64,000 nt of DNA from Clostridiales bacterium (GCA_017617995.1 JAFZVE010000049.1:124001-188000); one strand, 5' to 3'. Positions 16,492-26,299 are shown, counted from the stretch's first letter. Numbers and translations: made by a program. Notes: generated from the sequence alone by a model not told the origin.

Positions 16492-17031
16492 ATGAAGATC
16501 ACGACACAGGGAAACGGTATCAAGATCGGCAAGCGTCTGGAGGAAAAAATCGCCGGTAAACTCGCAAAGTTTGACAGGTATTTCGGGGAAGAGGGATCCT
16601 TCAATATCAAGATCCACCCCGAGAAAGAATTGAAGAAAGTGGAGATCACGCTGAAGCTCCAGAATCATATTTTCAGAGCTGAGGCAAAAGACGATGACAT
16701 TCTAAATGCGGTAGACCGCACAGTGGATAAGCTGGAGTCCCAGATCAGGAAACAGAAGACGAGGATCCAGCGTCAGAAGAAAGAGTACCCGATCCTCAAC
16801 GAATATCTCAGTGATATCGTCGAAGAGGACTACGAAGAAGAGGACAACGAACCGAAGATCATCAAGCGCAAATCCTTCGAACTGGTTCCGATGGAGTCGG
16901 AAGAAGCGATTCTGCAGATGGAGATGCTTGGTCACAGCTTCCTGGTTTATCTCGATGCACAAACAGGAACAGTCTGTGTGGTATATAAGCGCAAAGACGG
17001 CCAGTATGGTCTGATAGAGCCTACCTATTAA
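16492..17031 (+). CDS. hpf: Ribosome hibernation promoting factor, long form
   Basis: Binds the 30S subunit in stationary phase and joins ribosomes into 100S dimers. Length 179 residues, the long HPF type. The N-terminal S30AE domain (about 1-97) begins MKITTQGNGIKIGKRLEEKIAGKLAKFDRYF. A charged linker follows (about 98-120), then a C-terminal dimerisation domain (about 123-178) with IKRKSFELVPM-SEEAILQMEMLGHSFLVYL. RBS GGAAGG. Single-gene unit. Confidence 0.95.
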   Translation: MKITTQGNGIKIGKRLEEKIAGKLAKFDRYFGEEGSFNIKIHPEKELKKVEITLKLQNHIFRAEAKDDDILNAVDRTVDKLESQIRKQKTRIQRQKKEYPILNEYLSDIVEEDYEEEDNEPKIIKRKSFELVPMESEEAILQMEMLGHSFLVYLDAQTGTVCVVYKRKDGQYGLIEPTY

Positions 17032-17086
17032 TTCCTTCCAAGCTATGAATTCCTTGTTCAAATCGCCGTCTTGCGCGTGAACACCC

Positions 17087-17128
17087 GGGGGAGGGGATCT
17101 CCAGTGGAGATCTCCTCCCTCTCTTTTT
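17087..17128 (+). terminator. Terminator of hpf
   Basis: A G-rich arm ending GGATCTCC pairs with GGAGATCTCCTCCC across a 3-nt loop, followed by CTCTTTTT. Confidence 0.8.
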
Positions 17129-17203
17129 AACTAACATTGGCAGGAATACTTTTATTGGAGGGAAAAGAACTGAAGGTGAAATAGCAGTAAAGGGGGAGAA
17201 AGT

Positions 17204-19555
17204 ATGAAGATGTGGAAGAAACTGATATCGTGTCTTCTGGTTTTCGCGATGATCATGGGCATCGCGGCCTGCGGCAAGTCCGATAAGGACGACGATACGA
17301 AAGATAAAAAAGCGAAGAAGACCGAGAAGGTCAAGGTCTCGGATGACGATGAGGACGAGGACGAATCGGCCGATGCAAGTGTCGAGTCTATGGTCGCGGC
17401 GCCGGCGGTCGAAAAAGTGGATCCCATCGACATCTCGACGGACATGGGCGTGAAGGTGAAGATCGACGGTTACCTGAAGGTGCCGAAGGATGCCGAGCTG
17501 GAAGTCACACAGCTGGAAGAAGTGGCGGATCCGGAGATCGGTGCCCATTACACGGACTATGAGATCACACTTGGAGATATCCATGATATGGGTGGATACA
17601 TCGAACTGCGTCTCCCGTATAACGAAGCGAATATTCCCGCGGGACAGGATCCGGCGAAGTGTGTGGCGGCCATGTACTATGACGAAGCCGCTGCAGAATG
17701 GGTGCCTGTTCTTTATGAGGTCGATACGGCAGCGAAAGAAGTCGTGATCCATACTAATCACTTCTCTACGTACAGATGCTTCGAGTTCGAAGATGAAGGC
17801 AAGAGAATGGCGAAAGTAAGTTGCATCATTGACGATCTGAATATCCTTACCTGGGACGAAGCAAAAGCGGCGGTCGAAGAATTCGTGGCCGACGGGGAAC
17901 CGGGCGTGTATTGCCGTTCCGTCGTAGCGCCGATCATCGAATCGTCCTTCCTGGAGTATGTGAGCGCTTATGAAGGCGGGAACGAATTACTCAGCAACAT
18001 GATCACCGCGCTCTGCACCACGACCATCAGTGAAAGCGCGTACAATTACATGCCGAACTCGGACAAGGTTTTTGCCGCAGTCGGAAAAGCAGGTCTTTAC
18101 ATGGCAGCCGCCACGTTCATGTTCTACATGACCGAGGACGACAGACAGGACGATGACATTATGGCGCTGTATAAAGATATGGCGTACAAGATGTCTACCT
18201 CCGGCATGAGCCTGGGTGATGTTTGCGCAGGTGCATGGCTGATGAGTGATACGCTCAACGAGTCTGAACAGTTTACCTATAACTTCGTGAACGAGAGTGA
18301 GACCCGCGCGTACAGATATTACATGCAGCTGGATGACGACAGCCACTGCCACCTCGATATGGAAGGCTGGAATGACATCATCTACATGCTTGCGACATCT
18401 TCTCTCGAGAGCAGAGACTTCGATGTTACCAATGCCGTTATGGATGAGATCGACGGTTACTGCAACGAGTTCTGGACGCTGTCTGCATCGGAGAGAGCAG
18501 AGATCTATGCGGAAGTCGGACAGGACGACCGTGAGGATCCGGACGATCAGATGAAACAGGAGATCTCCGATGAGTATAAGGGCGAGCTCCTCGAACAGCT
18601 CTGGGACATTCTCTCCGGAATGGAGTTCCAGCTGAAGTTCAATGCGCTGGATACCGCACTTCAGCAGCTCAACAATCTGAGTAAGTACTTTAACACGAAG
18701 TATAACGTGGAGGTCGTGGAAGTACGCGATCCTACCGATTCTCCGAGATACGCCGGATGTACCGTCAAGTTTGCGCCTCTTTCCCTCGCAGCGGAAGAAG
18801 AGGACTGGCAGATGGTTCTCGATTCGGAAGGCCGTGCCGATACGACCATGACATGGATCGGATATGTGCTTGCCGGTGAACCGAAGACGGTGGAGGTCTA
18901 TGCAGAAACGGCCGATCCGGATGATCCCCCGATCATGGTAAAACCGTTCGACATTAATAATCCGACTGTGGAGTTGGTATACGAAGGCATCACCTTGGCG
19001 GATCTTGTCGGGTACTATACAGGAACCTATTCGATCGTAAACGTCTCGATAACCGATGAGGGCTACGAATATATGCAAGCCCATTCGGAAGACTATTCAG
19101 ATTATAGTGCGGATCTTTCCCAAGTGTCCAAAGCGGAGTGCGATGCGCAGATGGAGGAGTCGATGCTGGAGAACGATGTGTACAAGACGGTGGATCTGTC
19201 GAGTCTGACCATAGAAGCCGATACGGAAACGGCGAACGAAGGGGCATGCTTCGTGACGCTGTATCTCGTGCAGAAAGAAGGCGGGGACAAACCGATACCG
19301 CTTATGTGCACATACTCCGAAGGCACATTTATCATCAACGGAACGTATATAACTAAAGATGAAGTGTGCGCAGCATTTGGCGGAGACGGCGAGGGCGTCG
19401 GAGAAATAACCTTCAGTGGTACTTTGAATGCAGAGCTGGACGGTATGGATATTGTCGTCACTTCGGCAAACATCATCATGCTTGCGACAGATCAGGAGAC
19501 GGGTATTGCGATGGAACAGATCACACTTGGCGTCAACGCCCGGAAGGTGCAATAA
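17204..19555 (+). CDS. Large acidic surface lipoprotein (hypothetical)
   Basis: A 783-residue lipoprotein. Signal peptide MKMWKKLISCLLVFAMIMGIAAC has Cys 23 as the lipid-modified residue (lipobox I-A-A-C). A Lys/Asp/Glu-rich spacer (about 24-60) follows. Then comes a beta-type domain (about 75-195) with SFTTYRCFEF-like ending, a helical region (about 205-450), and later beta-rich segments at about 590-640 and 680-780 with LADLVGYYTGTYSI and FSGTL-type strands, possibly a lipid- or ligand-binding beta fold. No family is recognised with certainty. It ends 1 bp before the start codon of an Lgt-family gene, an arrangement that may matter for lipid attachment. Confidence 0.78.
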   Translation: MKMWKKLISCLLVFAMIMGIAACGKSDKDDDTKDKKAKKTEKVKVSDDDEDEDESADASVESMVAAPAVEKVDPIDISTDMGVKVKIDGYLKVPKDAELEVTQLEEVADPEIGAHYTDYEITLGDIHDMGGYIELRLPYNEANIPAGQDPAKCVAAMYYDEAAAEWVPVLYEVDTAAKEVVIHTNHFSTYRCFEFEDEGKRMAKVSCIIDDLNILTWDEAKAAVEEFVADGEPGVYCRSVVAPIIESSFLEYVSAYEGGNELLSNMITALCTTTISESAYNYMPNSDKVFAAVGKAGLYMAAATFMFYMTEDDRQDDDIMALYKDMAYKMSTSGMSLGDVCAGAWLMSDTLNESEQFTYNFVNESETRAYRYYMQLDDDSHCHLDMEGWNDIIYMLATSSLESRDFDVTNAVMDEIDGYCNEFWTLSASERAEIYAEVGQDDREDPDDQMKQEISDEYKGELLEQLWDILSGMEFQLKFNALDTALQQLNNLSKYFNTKYNVEVVEVRDPTDSPRYAGCTVKFAPLSLAAEEEDWQMVLDSEGRADTTMTWIGYVLAGEPKTVEVYAETADPDDPPIMVKPFDINNPTVELVYEGITLADLVGYYTGTYSIVNVSITDEGYEYMQAHSEDYSDYSADLSQVSKAECDAQMEESMLENDVYKTVDLSSLTIEADTETANEGACFVTLYLVQKEGGDKPIPLMCTYSEGTFIINGTYITKDEVCAAFGGDGEGVGEITFSGTLNAELDGMDIVVTSANIIMLATDQETGIAMEQITLGVNARKVQ

Positions 19556-19556
19556 A

Positions 19557-20420
19557 GTGTATCCGTATATTCATATCGCAGGCGTCTCCACAACAACATA
19601 TTATCTCATGGCGGGGCTGGCCGCGCTGGCCGGCTACGCCATAGCGGAAGTCACTTTGCGGCCGGTCCTCTCCCGATGGGAGAGGCGGCTGCTTCCGCTT
19701 ATTGTAGAAGTGCTGGCGGTGATCGGCGCGAGACTTCTGAATGCCATATTGAACCCGAAAGCCTACACGAACGGTTTTCATGTATGGACGCTTGAGTACA
19801 GGCAGCTTTCCCTGATGGGCGGACTGGTGCTGGGACTTCTGGGGATCCTGGTGTTCTGCCTGATCCGGAAGAAGCATCCCGGGAAGATCCTCGATGCGTT
19901 CGTCCTTCCCTGCGCCTGCGGGATCGTGATCCTGAAGATCGGGTGTTTCCTGAATGGCTGCTGCGCCGGCAAGAAAACGACGCTTCCGTGGGGGCTCGAA
20001 TTTCCGTCGAATGAATCCATGTACCGGGTGGCAGATCCGATGAAATTCTTCACGGGCGGTCCGCATCTTGTGCACCCGACACAGCTCTATGAGATCCTCG
20101 GGGCGGTGGTCGCGCTTGTGATCACGCTTCTGCTGAAGAGATGGCTGGGGGCCGGAGGGGTTGCCGCTGTTTTCGGCGGTGTGTTCTCCATCGCTCGGTG
20201 GATCATCCTTCCGTACCGCCTTCTTTCGTATCCGAAGTATATCTTAAACACGATGTATCCGATCTTCTATGGAAGTATCGCCGCGATCTGCTTCGGCTAT
20301 GCGGTGGGAAGTTTCATGGCGCGCCGGAGGAAAAAAGAAGAGTCGAATGAAAGCACGGCGCCTGCGGAAGAAGTGCTTTTCGAGAAGGATGCGGGAAAGG
20401 AAAACTCTTCGCAAAATTAG
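19557..20420 (+). CDS. Prolipoprotein diacylglyceryl transferase family protein
   Basis: A polytopic membrane protein of 287 residues in the Lgt family, which transfers diacylglycerol to lipobox cysteines. Seen here: GARLLNAI, the loop IGCFLNGCCAGKKTTLPWGLEFP, and HPTQLYE, corresponding to the Lgt signature regions. The NGCC variant is divergent from the classical RIGN-FINGE form, so this may be a paralog rather than the housekeeping Lgt. The GTG at 19557 is chosen; GGAAGG lies 9 nt upstream, inside the end of the preceding gene. Upstream in-frame codons overlap that gene. The C-terminal tail of about 30 residues is charged. Confidence 0.8.
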   Translation: MYPYIHIAGVSTTTYYLMAGLAALAGYAIAEVTLRPVLSRWERRLLPLIVEVLAVIGARLLNAILNPKAYTNGFHVWTLEYRQLSLMGGLVLGLLGILVFCLIRKKHPGKILDAFVLPCACGIVILKIGCFLNGCCAGKKTTLPWGLEFPSNESMYRVADPMKFFTGGPHLVHPTQLYEILGAVVALVITLLLKRWLGAGGVAAVFGGVFSIARWIILPYRLLSYPKYILNTMYPIFYGSIAAICFGYAVGSFMARRRKKEESNESTAPAEEVLFEKDAGKENSSQN

Positions 20421-20517
20421 ACTGGCGGTAACTGTTTTGCAGATCCCGCTTATGTTACAATTTCCCGTGAGAGTGGAAAAGTCGGGCAAGAAGTAACGAC
20501 GAAAGTGGGAACTACGC

Positions 20518-22416
20518 ATGAGCGCAGAAAACGAGGAAAACAAGGAAACCGGGACGCAGAACAATAGCGGCCCGGAAGAAAAAAGGAAGAAGAAAAAGAA
20601 CAAGGATAAACTGTCATTCCGAAGAACGGTCGAGAATAATATCTTTGCCATGAAACTGTCGGCGAAGTACAGCCGGGCGATGGTCGTTGCCGGCTTACTG
20701 TTCGCGATCTTCGGATATTTCGAGTGGGTCTACTTTGACGGTATCTTCATGAGAAAGATCATCGAAGCCCTTGATAATGACGCACCGTTCCGGTCGGTCA
20801 TGACGTTCATCATCTTTACCGGTGCACTGTTCTTCATCATCAATCTATATGAAAAATACGCGGACAACGTGATCTTTCCGCTGGGTGCGGTCAAGCTGTA
20901 CGGCGGCATATATAAAGAGCTCTTTGCGAAGGCAAAGAACGTGGAGCTTCGTTGCTACGAGGATTCGGACTTCTACGACAAGTACACGATGGCGATGGAC
21001 GGTGCGGATGAGAAGATCCTCATGATCGTGCGAAGCTTCTGGGAGTTCCTGGTATCGATCCCGGCCCTGATTGCGGTTTTCTACTTCATGTTCGACATCG
21101 ATCACTATGCGGTGCTGTTCATCATCTCGCCTCTGATCGGAAACTTTATCTTCGGCAACTACAAGCAGAAGTACGAGTATAAGCGCTACCAGGCACAGGT
21201 CCCGAACAACAAGGTCCACAACTACGTCAATCGTATGATGTACCTGCCGGACGGTGCTAAGGAGATGCGTCTGTCGAACGTCTTCGAACTTCTCCGGAAG
21301 CAGTATAAGAGTGCGACGAAGAAGAACGTCAAAGCAGCGGTCAAGTACGCATTTGCCAACTGCATGCTGAGTTTCTGGCGCATCACGTTTACGTTTACGA
21401 TCATCTTCGAGGGTGTACTGCTCTACGCGATCTACAGAGTCCTCGTGAGCCACACGATCACGCTCGCGCAGCTGGCGATCATGACGAGCCTGATGGTCGC
21501 GATGACATGGATCCTGATCCGTGCCTTCGAGAACATCATGAACCTCATCAAGAACGGTATCTTCATCAACAACTTAAGAACATTCCTCGAGTACGAGGAG
21601 AAGATCCCGCAGGATCAGAAGGGCGAGATGCCGGGCGAGTTTGAAAGCCTCGAGTTCAGAAATGTCTGCTTCTCGTATAAAGACGAAGAGACGATCAAGG
21701 ATCTCTCCTTTAAGATCGATAAGGGCGATATCGTCGCACTGGTCGGACATAACGGCGCGGGAAAGACGACGATCATCAAGCTCCTCCTCCGATTCTACGA
21801 TCCGACTTCCGGTGAGATCCTCCTGAATGGCAGGAACATCAAGGAATACGATCTGCGTGCATACAGACGCCTCTTCGCGACGACGTTCCAGGACTTCGCG
21901 ATCTTCGCGATGACTATCAAGGAGAACGTCCTGATGGGACGCCACTACGAGAACGAAGATGAGATCGTGAGAAGATCGCTCCGCCGTGCGGGCATCCTCG
22001 ATAAGGTCGAGGCCCTGCCGAAAGGTGTCGACACCGTTATGACGAAAGAGTTCGACGAGAACGGCGCGGTCTTCAGCGGCGGCCAGCACCAGAAACTCGC
22101 AGTCGCGAGAACATTTGCCAAGGAATCGCCGGTCAAGATCTTCGACGAACCGAGTTCGGCACTTGATCCGATCGCCGAGTACGAACTATTTAAGAACATC
22201 ATGAAGGAAGGCCGCGACCACACGATGGTATTCATCTCGCACCGCCTCTCCTCCGTCAAGAACTGCGACAAGGTATTCATGCTCGAGAAGGGCACGATCA
22301 TCGAGCGCGGTTCACATAGGGAACTGATCGACGCGCGCGGCAAGTACGCGAAGATGTACATCCGCCAGGCCATGAACTATCTGGCAGTAGAAGATGAAAA
22401 GGAGGTGATCCTGTGA
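20518..22416 (+). CDS. ABC transporter, fused membrane and ATPase domains (first subunit)
   Basis: A 632-residue half-transporter. A charged N-terminal leader (about 40 residues) precedes an ABC membrane domain (six segments, about 55-350) and a nucleotide-binding domain (about 370-610) with Walker A GHNGAGKTT, signature FSGGQHQK, Walker B IFDEPSSALD and switch His in ISHRLSS. It overlaps the next gene by 4 bp, so the two probably form a heterodimer. Both sites look catalytically complete. This subgroup (DEPSSALDP-IAEYE) is common in clostridial peptide or bacteriocin export, but the substrate is unknown. Confidence 0.9.
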   Translation: MSAENEENKETGTQNNSGPEEKRKKKKNKDKLSFRRTVENNIFAMKLSAKYSRAMVVAGLLFAIFGYFEWVYFDGIFMRKIIEALDNDAPFRSVMTFIIFTGALFFIINLYEKYADNVIFPLGAVKLYGGIYKELFAKAKNVELRCYEDSDFYDKYTMAMDGADEKILMIVRSFWEFLVSIPALIAVFYFMFDIDHYAVLFIISPLIGNFIFGNYKQKYEYKRYQAQVPNNKVHNYVNRMMYLPDGAKEMRLSNVFELLRKQYKSATKKNVKAAVKYAFANCMLSFWRITFTFTIIFEGVLLYAIYRVLVSHTITLAQLAIMTSLMVAMTWILIRAFENIMNLIKNGIFINNLRTFLEYEEKIPQDQKGEMPGEFESLEFRNVCFSYKDEETIKDLSFKIDKGDIVALVGHNGAGKTTIIKLLLRFYDPTSGEILLNGRNIKEYDLRAYRRLFATTFQDFAIFAMTIKENVLMGRHYENEDEIVRRSLRRAGILDKVEALPKGVDTVMTKEFDENGAVFSGGQHQKLAVARTFAKESPVKIFDEPSSALDPIAEYELFKNIMKEGRDHTMVFISHRLSSVKNCDKVFMLEKGTIIERGSHRELIDARGKYAKMYIRQAMNYLAVEDEKEVIL

Positions 22417-24260
22417 GCAGTAATGATGTAAAGAACCCTTCCGGCGAGAAGGAAAAGAAGATCAAGCAGCCTGCCTCGCAGGTCATAAAGAATAACTTCT
22501 TCTTCATGAAGATGATGTTCCAGGCCTCCCCGAAGTTCGTCCTCTTCCCGGCGCTCGACAGCATCCGCGGCGAGATCTCGATCTTCGTCGAGCACGTCTT
22601 CCTCATCGGATTCGTCCTCGAGGCGGCGGAGTTTAACTACTCCTTCCGAAGGGTCGCCTTCATGATCCTCCTCATCGCAGGACTCATCACCGTCGGCATG
22701 ATCTTCACCGTGCTCGCCGGCGACTACATGCAGGAGAAAGAGCGCCCGAAGGTCAGAGAGAAGATCAAGCTCCGCCTCTACGAGAAGGCCCGCTCGGTCG
22801 ACCTGTCGTGCTACGACGATCCGGAGTTCTATAACAGCCAGGTGCTCGCGATCTCCGAGGTCGACAAGCGTATCGACAGCACGATGGACTTTATCAAGAG
22901 CGTCCTTTCGGGTCTGACGGTCGTCACCCTGACGGGAAGTTACTTCCTCATCAAGGATCGCTTCTCGATCCTGTTCGTGCTCACGTCCTTCATCCTGAGC
23001 TACATCTGCAGCCAGATCTATAACAAGCTCTCGTTCCGGATCCGCATGCTCCGCTACCCGCCGGAGAGAAAGCGCGAGTACGTCAAGCGCGTCTTCTATC
23101 TGAAGGACTATGCGAAGGAGATCCGTCTCGATCCGGAGGTCACGGACGTGCTTGAAGAGCGTTTCGCGAATGCAAACGAAGAGGTCTATGAGGCGGAGAA
23201 GTCACTGGCCAAGAAGAAGTTCGGCGTGGCGTTCCTGAAGAACTATCTCTTCGGCGATTTCATCGGTGATACGCTCTATGTCTCGTACCTCATGTACCGC
23301 TACATCATCATGCATGCGATCTCGCTGTCGTCCACGGTCATGCTCGCGCACCGCTTCGGCGATCTCAAGCGAAACCTCCGTGTCTTTACCGAGACCTATC
23401 CGAAGGCCTGCGAGACGAGCCTTTATATCCAGAAGATCCGCGACTTTTTGGCCTACGAGCCGAAGGTCATATCGGAGGGCGACGTGAAGCCTTCTTCCGA
23501 GGCAAAAGCACTTTCCCTCGAGGGTGTGGGCTTCTCCTATAAGAAGGATCTTCCGGAGGTACTTTCGGATATTAACCTCCAAGTCAACCCGGGTGAGAAG
23601 ATCGCTCTGGTCGGCTATAACGGAGCCGGTAAGACCACGCTCGTCAAGCTACTGATGCGTCTTTACGATACGACGTCGGGAACCATCCTCGCAGATGGTG
23701 TGGATGTGAAAAAGTACGATCTGGAATCCTACCGCGATTCGATCGGTACGGTCTTCCAGGACTTCGAGATCTTCGCGGGTACCGTCAAGGAAAATGTCAT
23801 CCTCGATGTGGCCGAGCATGCCGATGAGGCACGCGTCGCGCAGGCACTTCTGGACAGCGGTCTGTCACGCCGTGTCGATGCCCTTTCCATGAAGCTCGAT
23901 ACGCCGCTGACACATGAGTTCTCCGAGAAAGGTGTGGACCTCTCGGGTGGTGAGCAGCAGAAGCTCGCCGTATCGCGAGTCTTCTACCAGAATGCCTCGC
24001 TCATGATCCTCGACGAGCCGTCCTCGGCTCTTGACCCGATCGCGGAGTACCAGCTCAACCATGCGATGCTCCAGGCGACGAAGGATAAGACCGTTATCTT
24101 CATCTCGCATCGTCTCTCGACGACGCGTCTCGCGGACAGGATCTTCATGCTCGAAGAAGGCCGCATCGTAGAAGAAGGAACGCACGAATCGCTCCTTTTA
24201 AGAGGCGGGAAATACGCCGAGATGTGGAAGGCACAGGCGGGAGCGTACATCGAAGTATAA
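22413..24260 (+). CDS. ABC transporter, fused membrane and ATPase domains (second subunit)
   Basis: A 615-residue partner of the preceding gene. GTG start at 22413 overlaps the previous stop (GTGA) and is preceded by GGAGG within that gene. The membrane domain spans about residues 30-335. The ATPase has Walker A GYNGAGKTT, signature LSGGEQQK, Walker B ILDEPSSALD and ISHRLST. The two genes share the same layout and close similarity of their ATPase halves, showing origin by duplication. A strong terminator follows. Confidence 0.9.
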   Translation: MSSNDVKNPSGEKEKKIKQPASQVIKNNFFFMKMMFQASPKFVLFPALDSIRGEISIFVEHVFLIGFVLEAAEFNYSFRRVAFMILLIAGLITVGMIFTVLAGDYMQEKERPKVREKIKLRLYEKARSVDLSCYDDPEFYNSQVLAISEVDKRIDSTMDFIKSVLSGLTVVTLTGSYFLIKDRFSILFVLTSFILSYICSQIYNKLSFRIRMLRYPPERKREYVKRVFYLKDYAKEIRLDPEVTDVLEERFANANEEVYEAEKSLAKKKFGVAFLKNYLFGDFIGDTLYVSYLMYRYIIMHAISLSSTVMLAHRFGDLKRNLRVFTETYPKACETSLYIQKIRDFLAYEPKVISEGDVKPSSEAKALSLEGVGFSYKKDLPEVLSDINLQVNPGEKIALVGYNGAGKTTLVKLLMRLYDTTSGTILADGVDVKKYDLESYRDSIGTVFQDFEIFAGTVKENVILDVAEHADEARVAQALLDSGLSRRVDALSMKLDTPLTHEFSEKGVDLSGGEQQKLAVSRVFYQNASLMILDEPSSALDPIAEYQLNHAMLQATKDKTVIFISHRLSTTRLADRIFMLEEGRIVEEGTHESLLLRGGKYAEMWKAQAGAYIEV

Positions 24261-24264
24261 ACAT

Positions 24265-24333
24265 AAAGAAAGAGTTTTCTTGTGCTGTCCTCGGACGCAA
24301 GTCCTGCGGAGGCACGATGAAAACTCTTTCTTT
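24265..24333 (+). terminator. Terminator after the ABC exporter pair
   Basis: Perfect 15-bp arms (24265-24279 and 24319-24333) enclose a 39-nt loop with a secondary stem. The tail is TATTTCG. It may also serve the convergent gene at 24358. Confidence 0.75.
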
Positions 24334-24357
24334 ATTTCGTCGTTAAATGTGGGGGGG

Positions 24358-24828
24358 TTACTCCTGTTCGTGGATCTGTTCGTCGGCGAGGAGGACGGGC
24401 TGGCGCTTGTTGTAGCAGACGATGGTGGCATGGCTGCCTTCCTCAAGGAGATGAAGTGTTTTTGCCGAGAAAACAGGTACGACGTCCACGACTTCTCCTT
24501 TTTCGGAGGTAAAGGTCACGGCGTCGTAGTAAAGGCCGGTGTCCGTGTCTGTCTGGATCTCACGCTTGTTGGATACGATGCCCTTGCAGACCCGGCAATG
24601 CCAGGCGGGCATATCTTCAATCACGATGTACAGAAGCACTACGGCGGCCAGGCCCAGACCGATCGCGGTCAGGAGGCGCACACGGCCGGGGATAAGGAAG
24701 ACGGCGGCAATGGCGATCAGAGCGCACACGAGCCAGATCGTGTTGCGAAGATTCAGGATGCGGAAGATCCGCTTCTTTTCATCGCTGGAAGCATCACGAA
24801 AAGTAAGTGATGAGACGTCGATATCCAT
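24358..24828 (-). CDS. Two-helix membrane protein with C-terminal beta domain (hypothetical)
   Basis: A 156-residue protein. Two membrane segments (about 30-48 and 52-72) are followed by a CRVCKG pair and a beta-rich cytosolic domain (YDAVTFTSEKGEVVDVVPV...EEGSHATIVCYNKRQPVLL) that resembles OB-like or DUF3592-like folds. The single Cys pair is not enough for a zinc site by itself. RBS GGAGG lies before ATG 24828. Function unknown. Confidence 0.7.
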   Translation of the reverse strand: MDIDVSSLTFRDASSDEKKRIFRILNLRNTIWLVCALIAIAAVFLIPGRVRLLTAIGLGLAAVVLLYIVIEDMPAWHCRVCKGIVSNKREIQTDTDTGLYYDAVTFTSEKGEVVDVVPVFSAKTLHLLEEGSHATIVCYNKRQPVLLADEQIHEQE

Positions 24829-24978
24829 TCGTTCCTCCCCATGGGCGTCAAATTACGTTCATAGTAACACATGCGCGCAACATGGGCAAATCTTCGGGAT
24901 TTCGTGATAACAAAGTAGTATTATTCCGCGATGCGATTCGGTAAAATGGATACATAAGTTAAGCAAGGAGGGTCGACT

Positions 24979-26100
24979 ATGTTTACAAGAACGATGAATG
25001 GATTTGATAAACCTGTGTCACTTCTGGGTTTCGGGTGCATGCGTTTCCCGACGACGGAGGACGGCAAGATCGATAAGGCCCGCGCAAGAGCGATGCTCCT
25101 TCGCGCACATGAGATGGGCGTGAACTATTACGATACGGCCTATCCTTACCACGGCGGTGAGTCCGAGATCGTAGTCGGTGAAGTGCTAAAAGAGCTCCCG
25201 CGCGATTCGTACTTCCTCACGACGAAACTCCCGGTCTGGGAGATCAAGACGAGAGAAGACGCCGAGAAGATGTTCGAGAAGCAGCTCGGGAAACTCCAGC
25301 AGGAATACCTTGACCTGTATCTTCTGCACGCCATGGGCGAGGACCGATTCGAGGAGATGGAGAAGGCCGGCGTCATTGACTTCATGTTCGACCTGAAGAA
25401 ACAGGGCAAGATCAAGAACGTAGGTTTCTCGTTCCACGATGACTATCCGGTATTTGAGAAGTGGATCAAGAAGTATCCGTGGGATGCCTGCCAGATCCAG
25501 TTCAACTTCATGGACACCGAGAACCAGGCCGGTACCAAGGGACTGAAGCTTGCCGAATCGCTGGGTATCCCGGTGATCGTCATGGAGCCGATCCGAGGCG
25601 GATCCCTGTGCATGTATCCGGATGAACTCCTCGATGAACTGAACGGCATCCGTCCCGGCTATTCGAAAGCCGCGTGGGCGTTGCGTTTCGTCGCTTCCTT
25701 CGAGAACGTCAAGGTCATTCTCTCCGGCATGTCCGCCGAGGACCAGCTCGAGGATAACCTCAAGACCTTCACGGATTATATCCCGATGACTGAAGAGGAA
25801 CTGGCTGCGATGGGCAGACTTCAGCAAGCTCTCGATGCCCGTGTATTCAACCACTGCACCGGCTGCCGCTACTGCATGCCCTGTCCGGGCGGCGTCGATA
25901 TCCCGAGATCTTTCCGCATCTGGAACGAATTCGGCAAATACGGTAACATTGGTCACACCAAGTGGGAATGGAGCATGCTCAAGGACGAGGAGAAGCCGGC
26001 GAACTGCCTGCAGTGCGGGGCGTGCGAGGAGCAGTGTCCGCAGCATATCTCGATCCGCGAAGACCTCGTGAAGGTCACCGACCTGATCGGAAATCTCTGA
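24979..26100 (+). CDS. Aldo/keto reductase with C-terminal 4Fe-4S motifs
   Basis: A 373-residue oxidoreductase. The N-terminal barrel (about 1-280) has GFGCMRFP, the catalytic region YYDTAYPYHGGESE (Asp and Tyr), Lys in TTKLP and His in YLLHAM. The C-terminal part has Cys motifs CTGCRYCMPCPGGVDIP and CLQCGACEEQCPQ, suggesting two iron-sulphur clusters. This fused architecture is frequent in strict anaerobes, where it probably couples electron carriers to reduction of an unidentified carbonyl. RBS AAGGAGG. It has no operon partner. Confidence 0.92.
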   Translation: MFTRTMNGFDKPVSLLGFGCMRFPTTEDGKIDKARARAMLLRAHEMGVNYYDTAYPYHGGESEIVVGEVLKELPRDSYFLTTKLPVWEIKTREDAEKMFEKQLGKLQQEYLDLYLLHAMGEDRFEEMEKAGVIDFMFDLKKQGKIKNVGFSFHDDYPVFEKWIKKYPWDACQIQFNFMDTENQAGTKGLKLAESLGIPVIVMEPIRGGSLCMYPDELLDELNGIRPGYSKAAWALRFVASFENVKVILSGMSAEDQLEDNLKTFTDYIPMTEEELAAMGRLQQALDARVFNHCTGCRYCMPCPGGVDIPRSFRIWNEFGKYGNIGHTKWEWSMLKDEEKPANCLQCGACEEQCPQHISIREDLVKVTDLIGNL

Positions 26101-26137
26101 TCCGATCCGGCACCTGAAGGCCTGGCTCGACGGCGCG

Positions 26138-26161
26138 AAAAGCACTGAAAGAAGTGCTTTT
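26138..26161. terminator. Hairpin made of an inverted AAAAGCACT pair
   Basis: AAAAGCACT (26138-26146) and AGTGCTTTT (26153-26161) are exact inverted copies around a 6-nt loop, extended by CGCG/CACGCG. It lies 38 bp past the aldo/keto reductase stop and ends in TTTTCAC, so it may act as its terminator. It is also the only paired occurrence of a 9-mer repeated through the window. Confidence 0.6.
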
Positions 26162-26205
26162 CACGCGGTAAACGACGGAAAAATGCGCGGAATATGCAAA
26201 TTTCA

Positions 26206-26234
26206 TTGACGAGCGCTGAAATTTAGAGTAATAT
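26206..26234 (+). promoter_or_regulatory. Sigma-A promoter for rpsU
   Basis: TTGACG (26206-26211), a 17-bp spacer and TAATAT (26229-26234) lie about 65 bp upstream of the S21 start. Confidence 0.75.
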
Positions 26235-26299
26235 ATGCCTTGTTTGAAACCGATTCATGTAGGTTTCAAGAGTTTACCGTATGGAAGGAGGGATAACAA

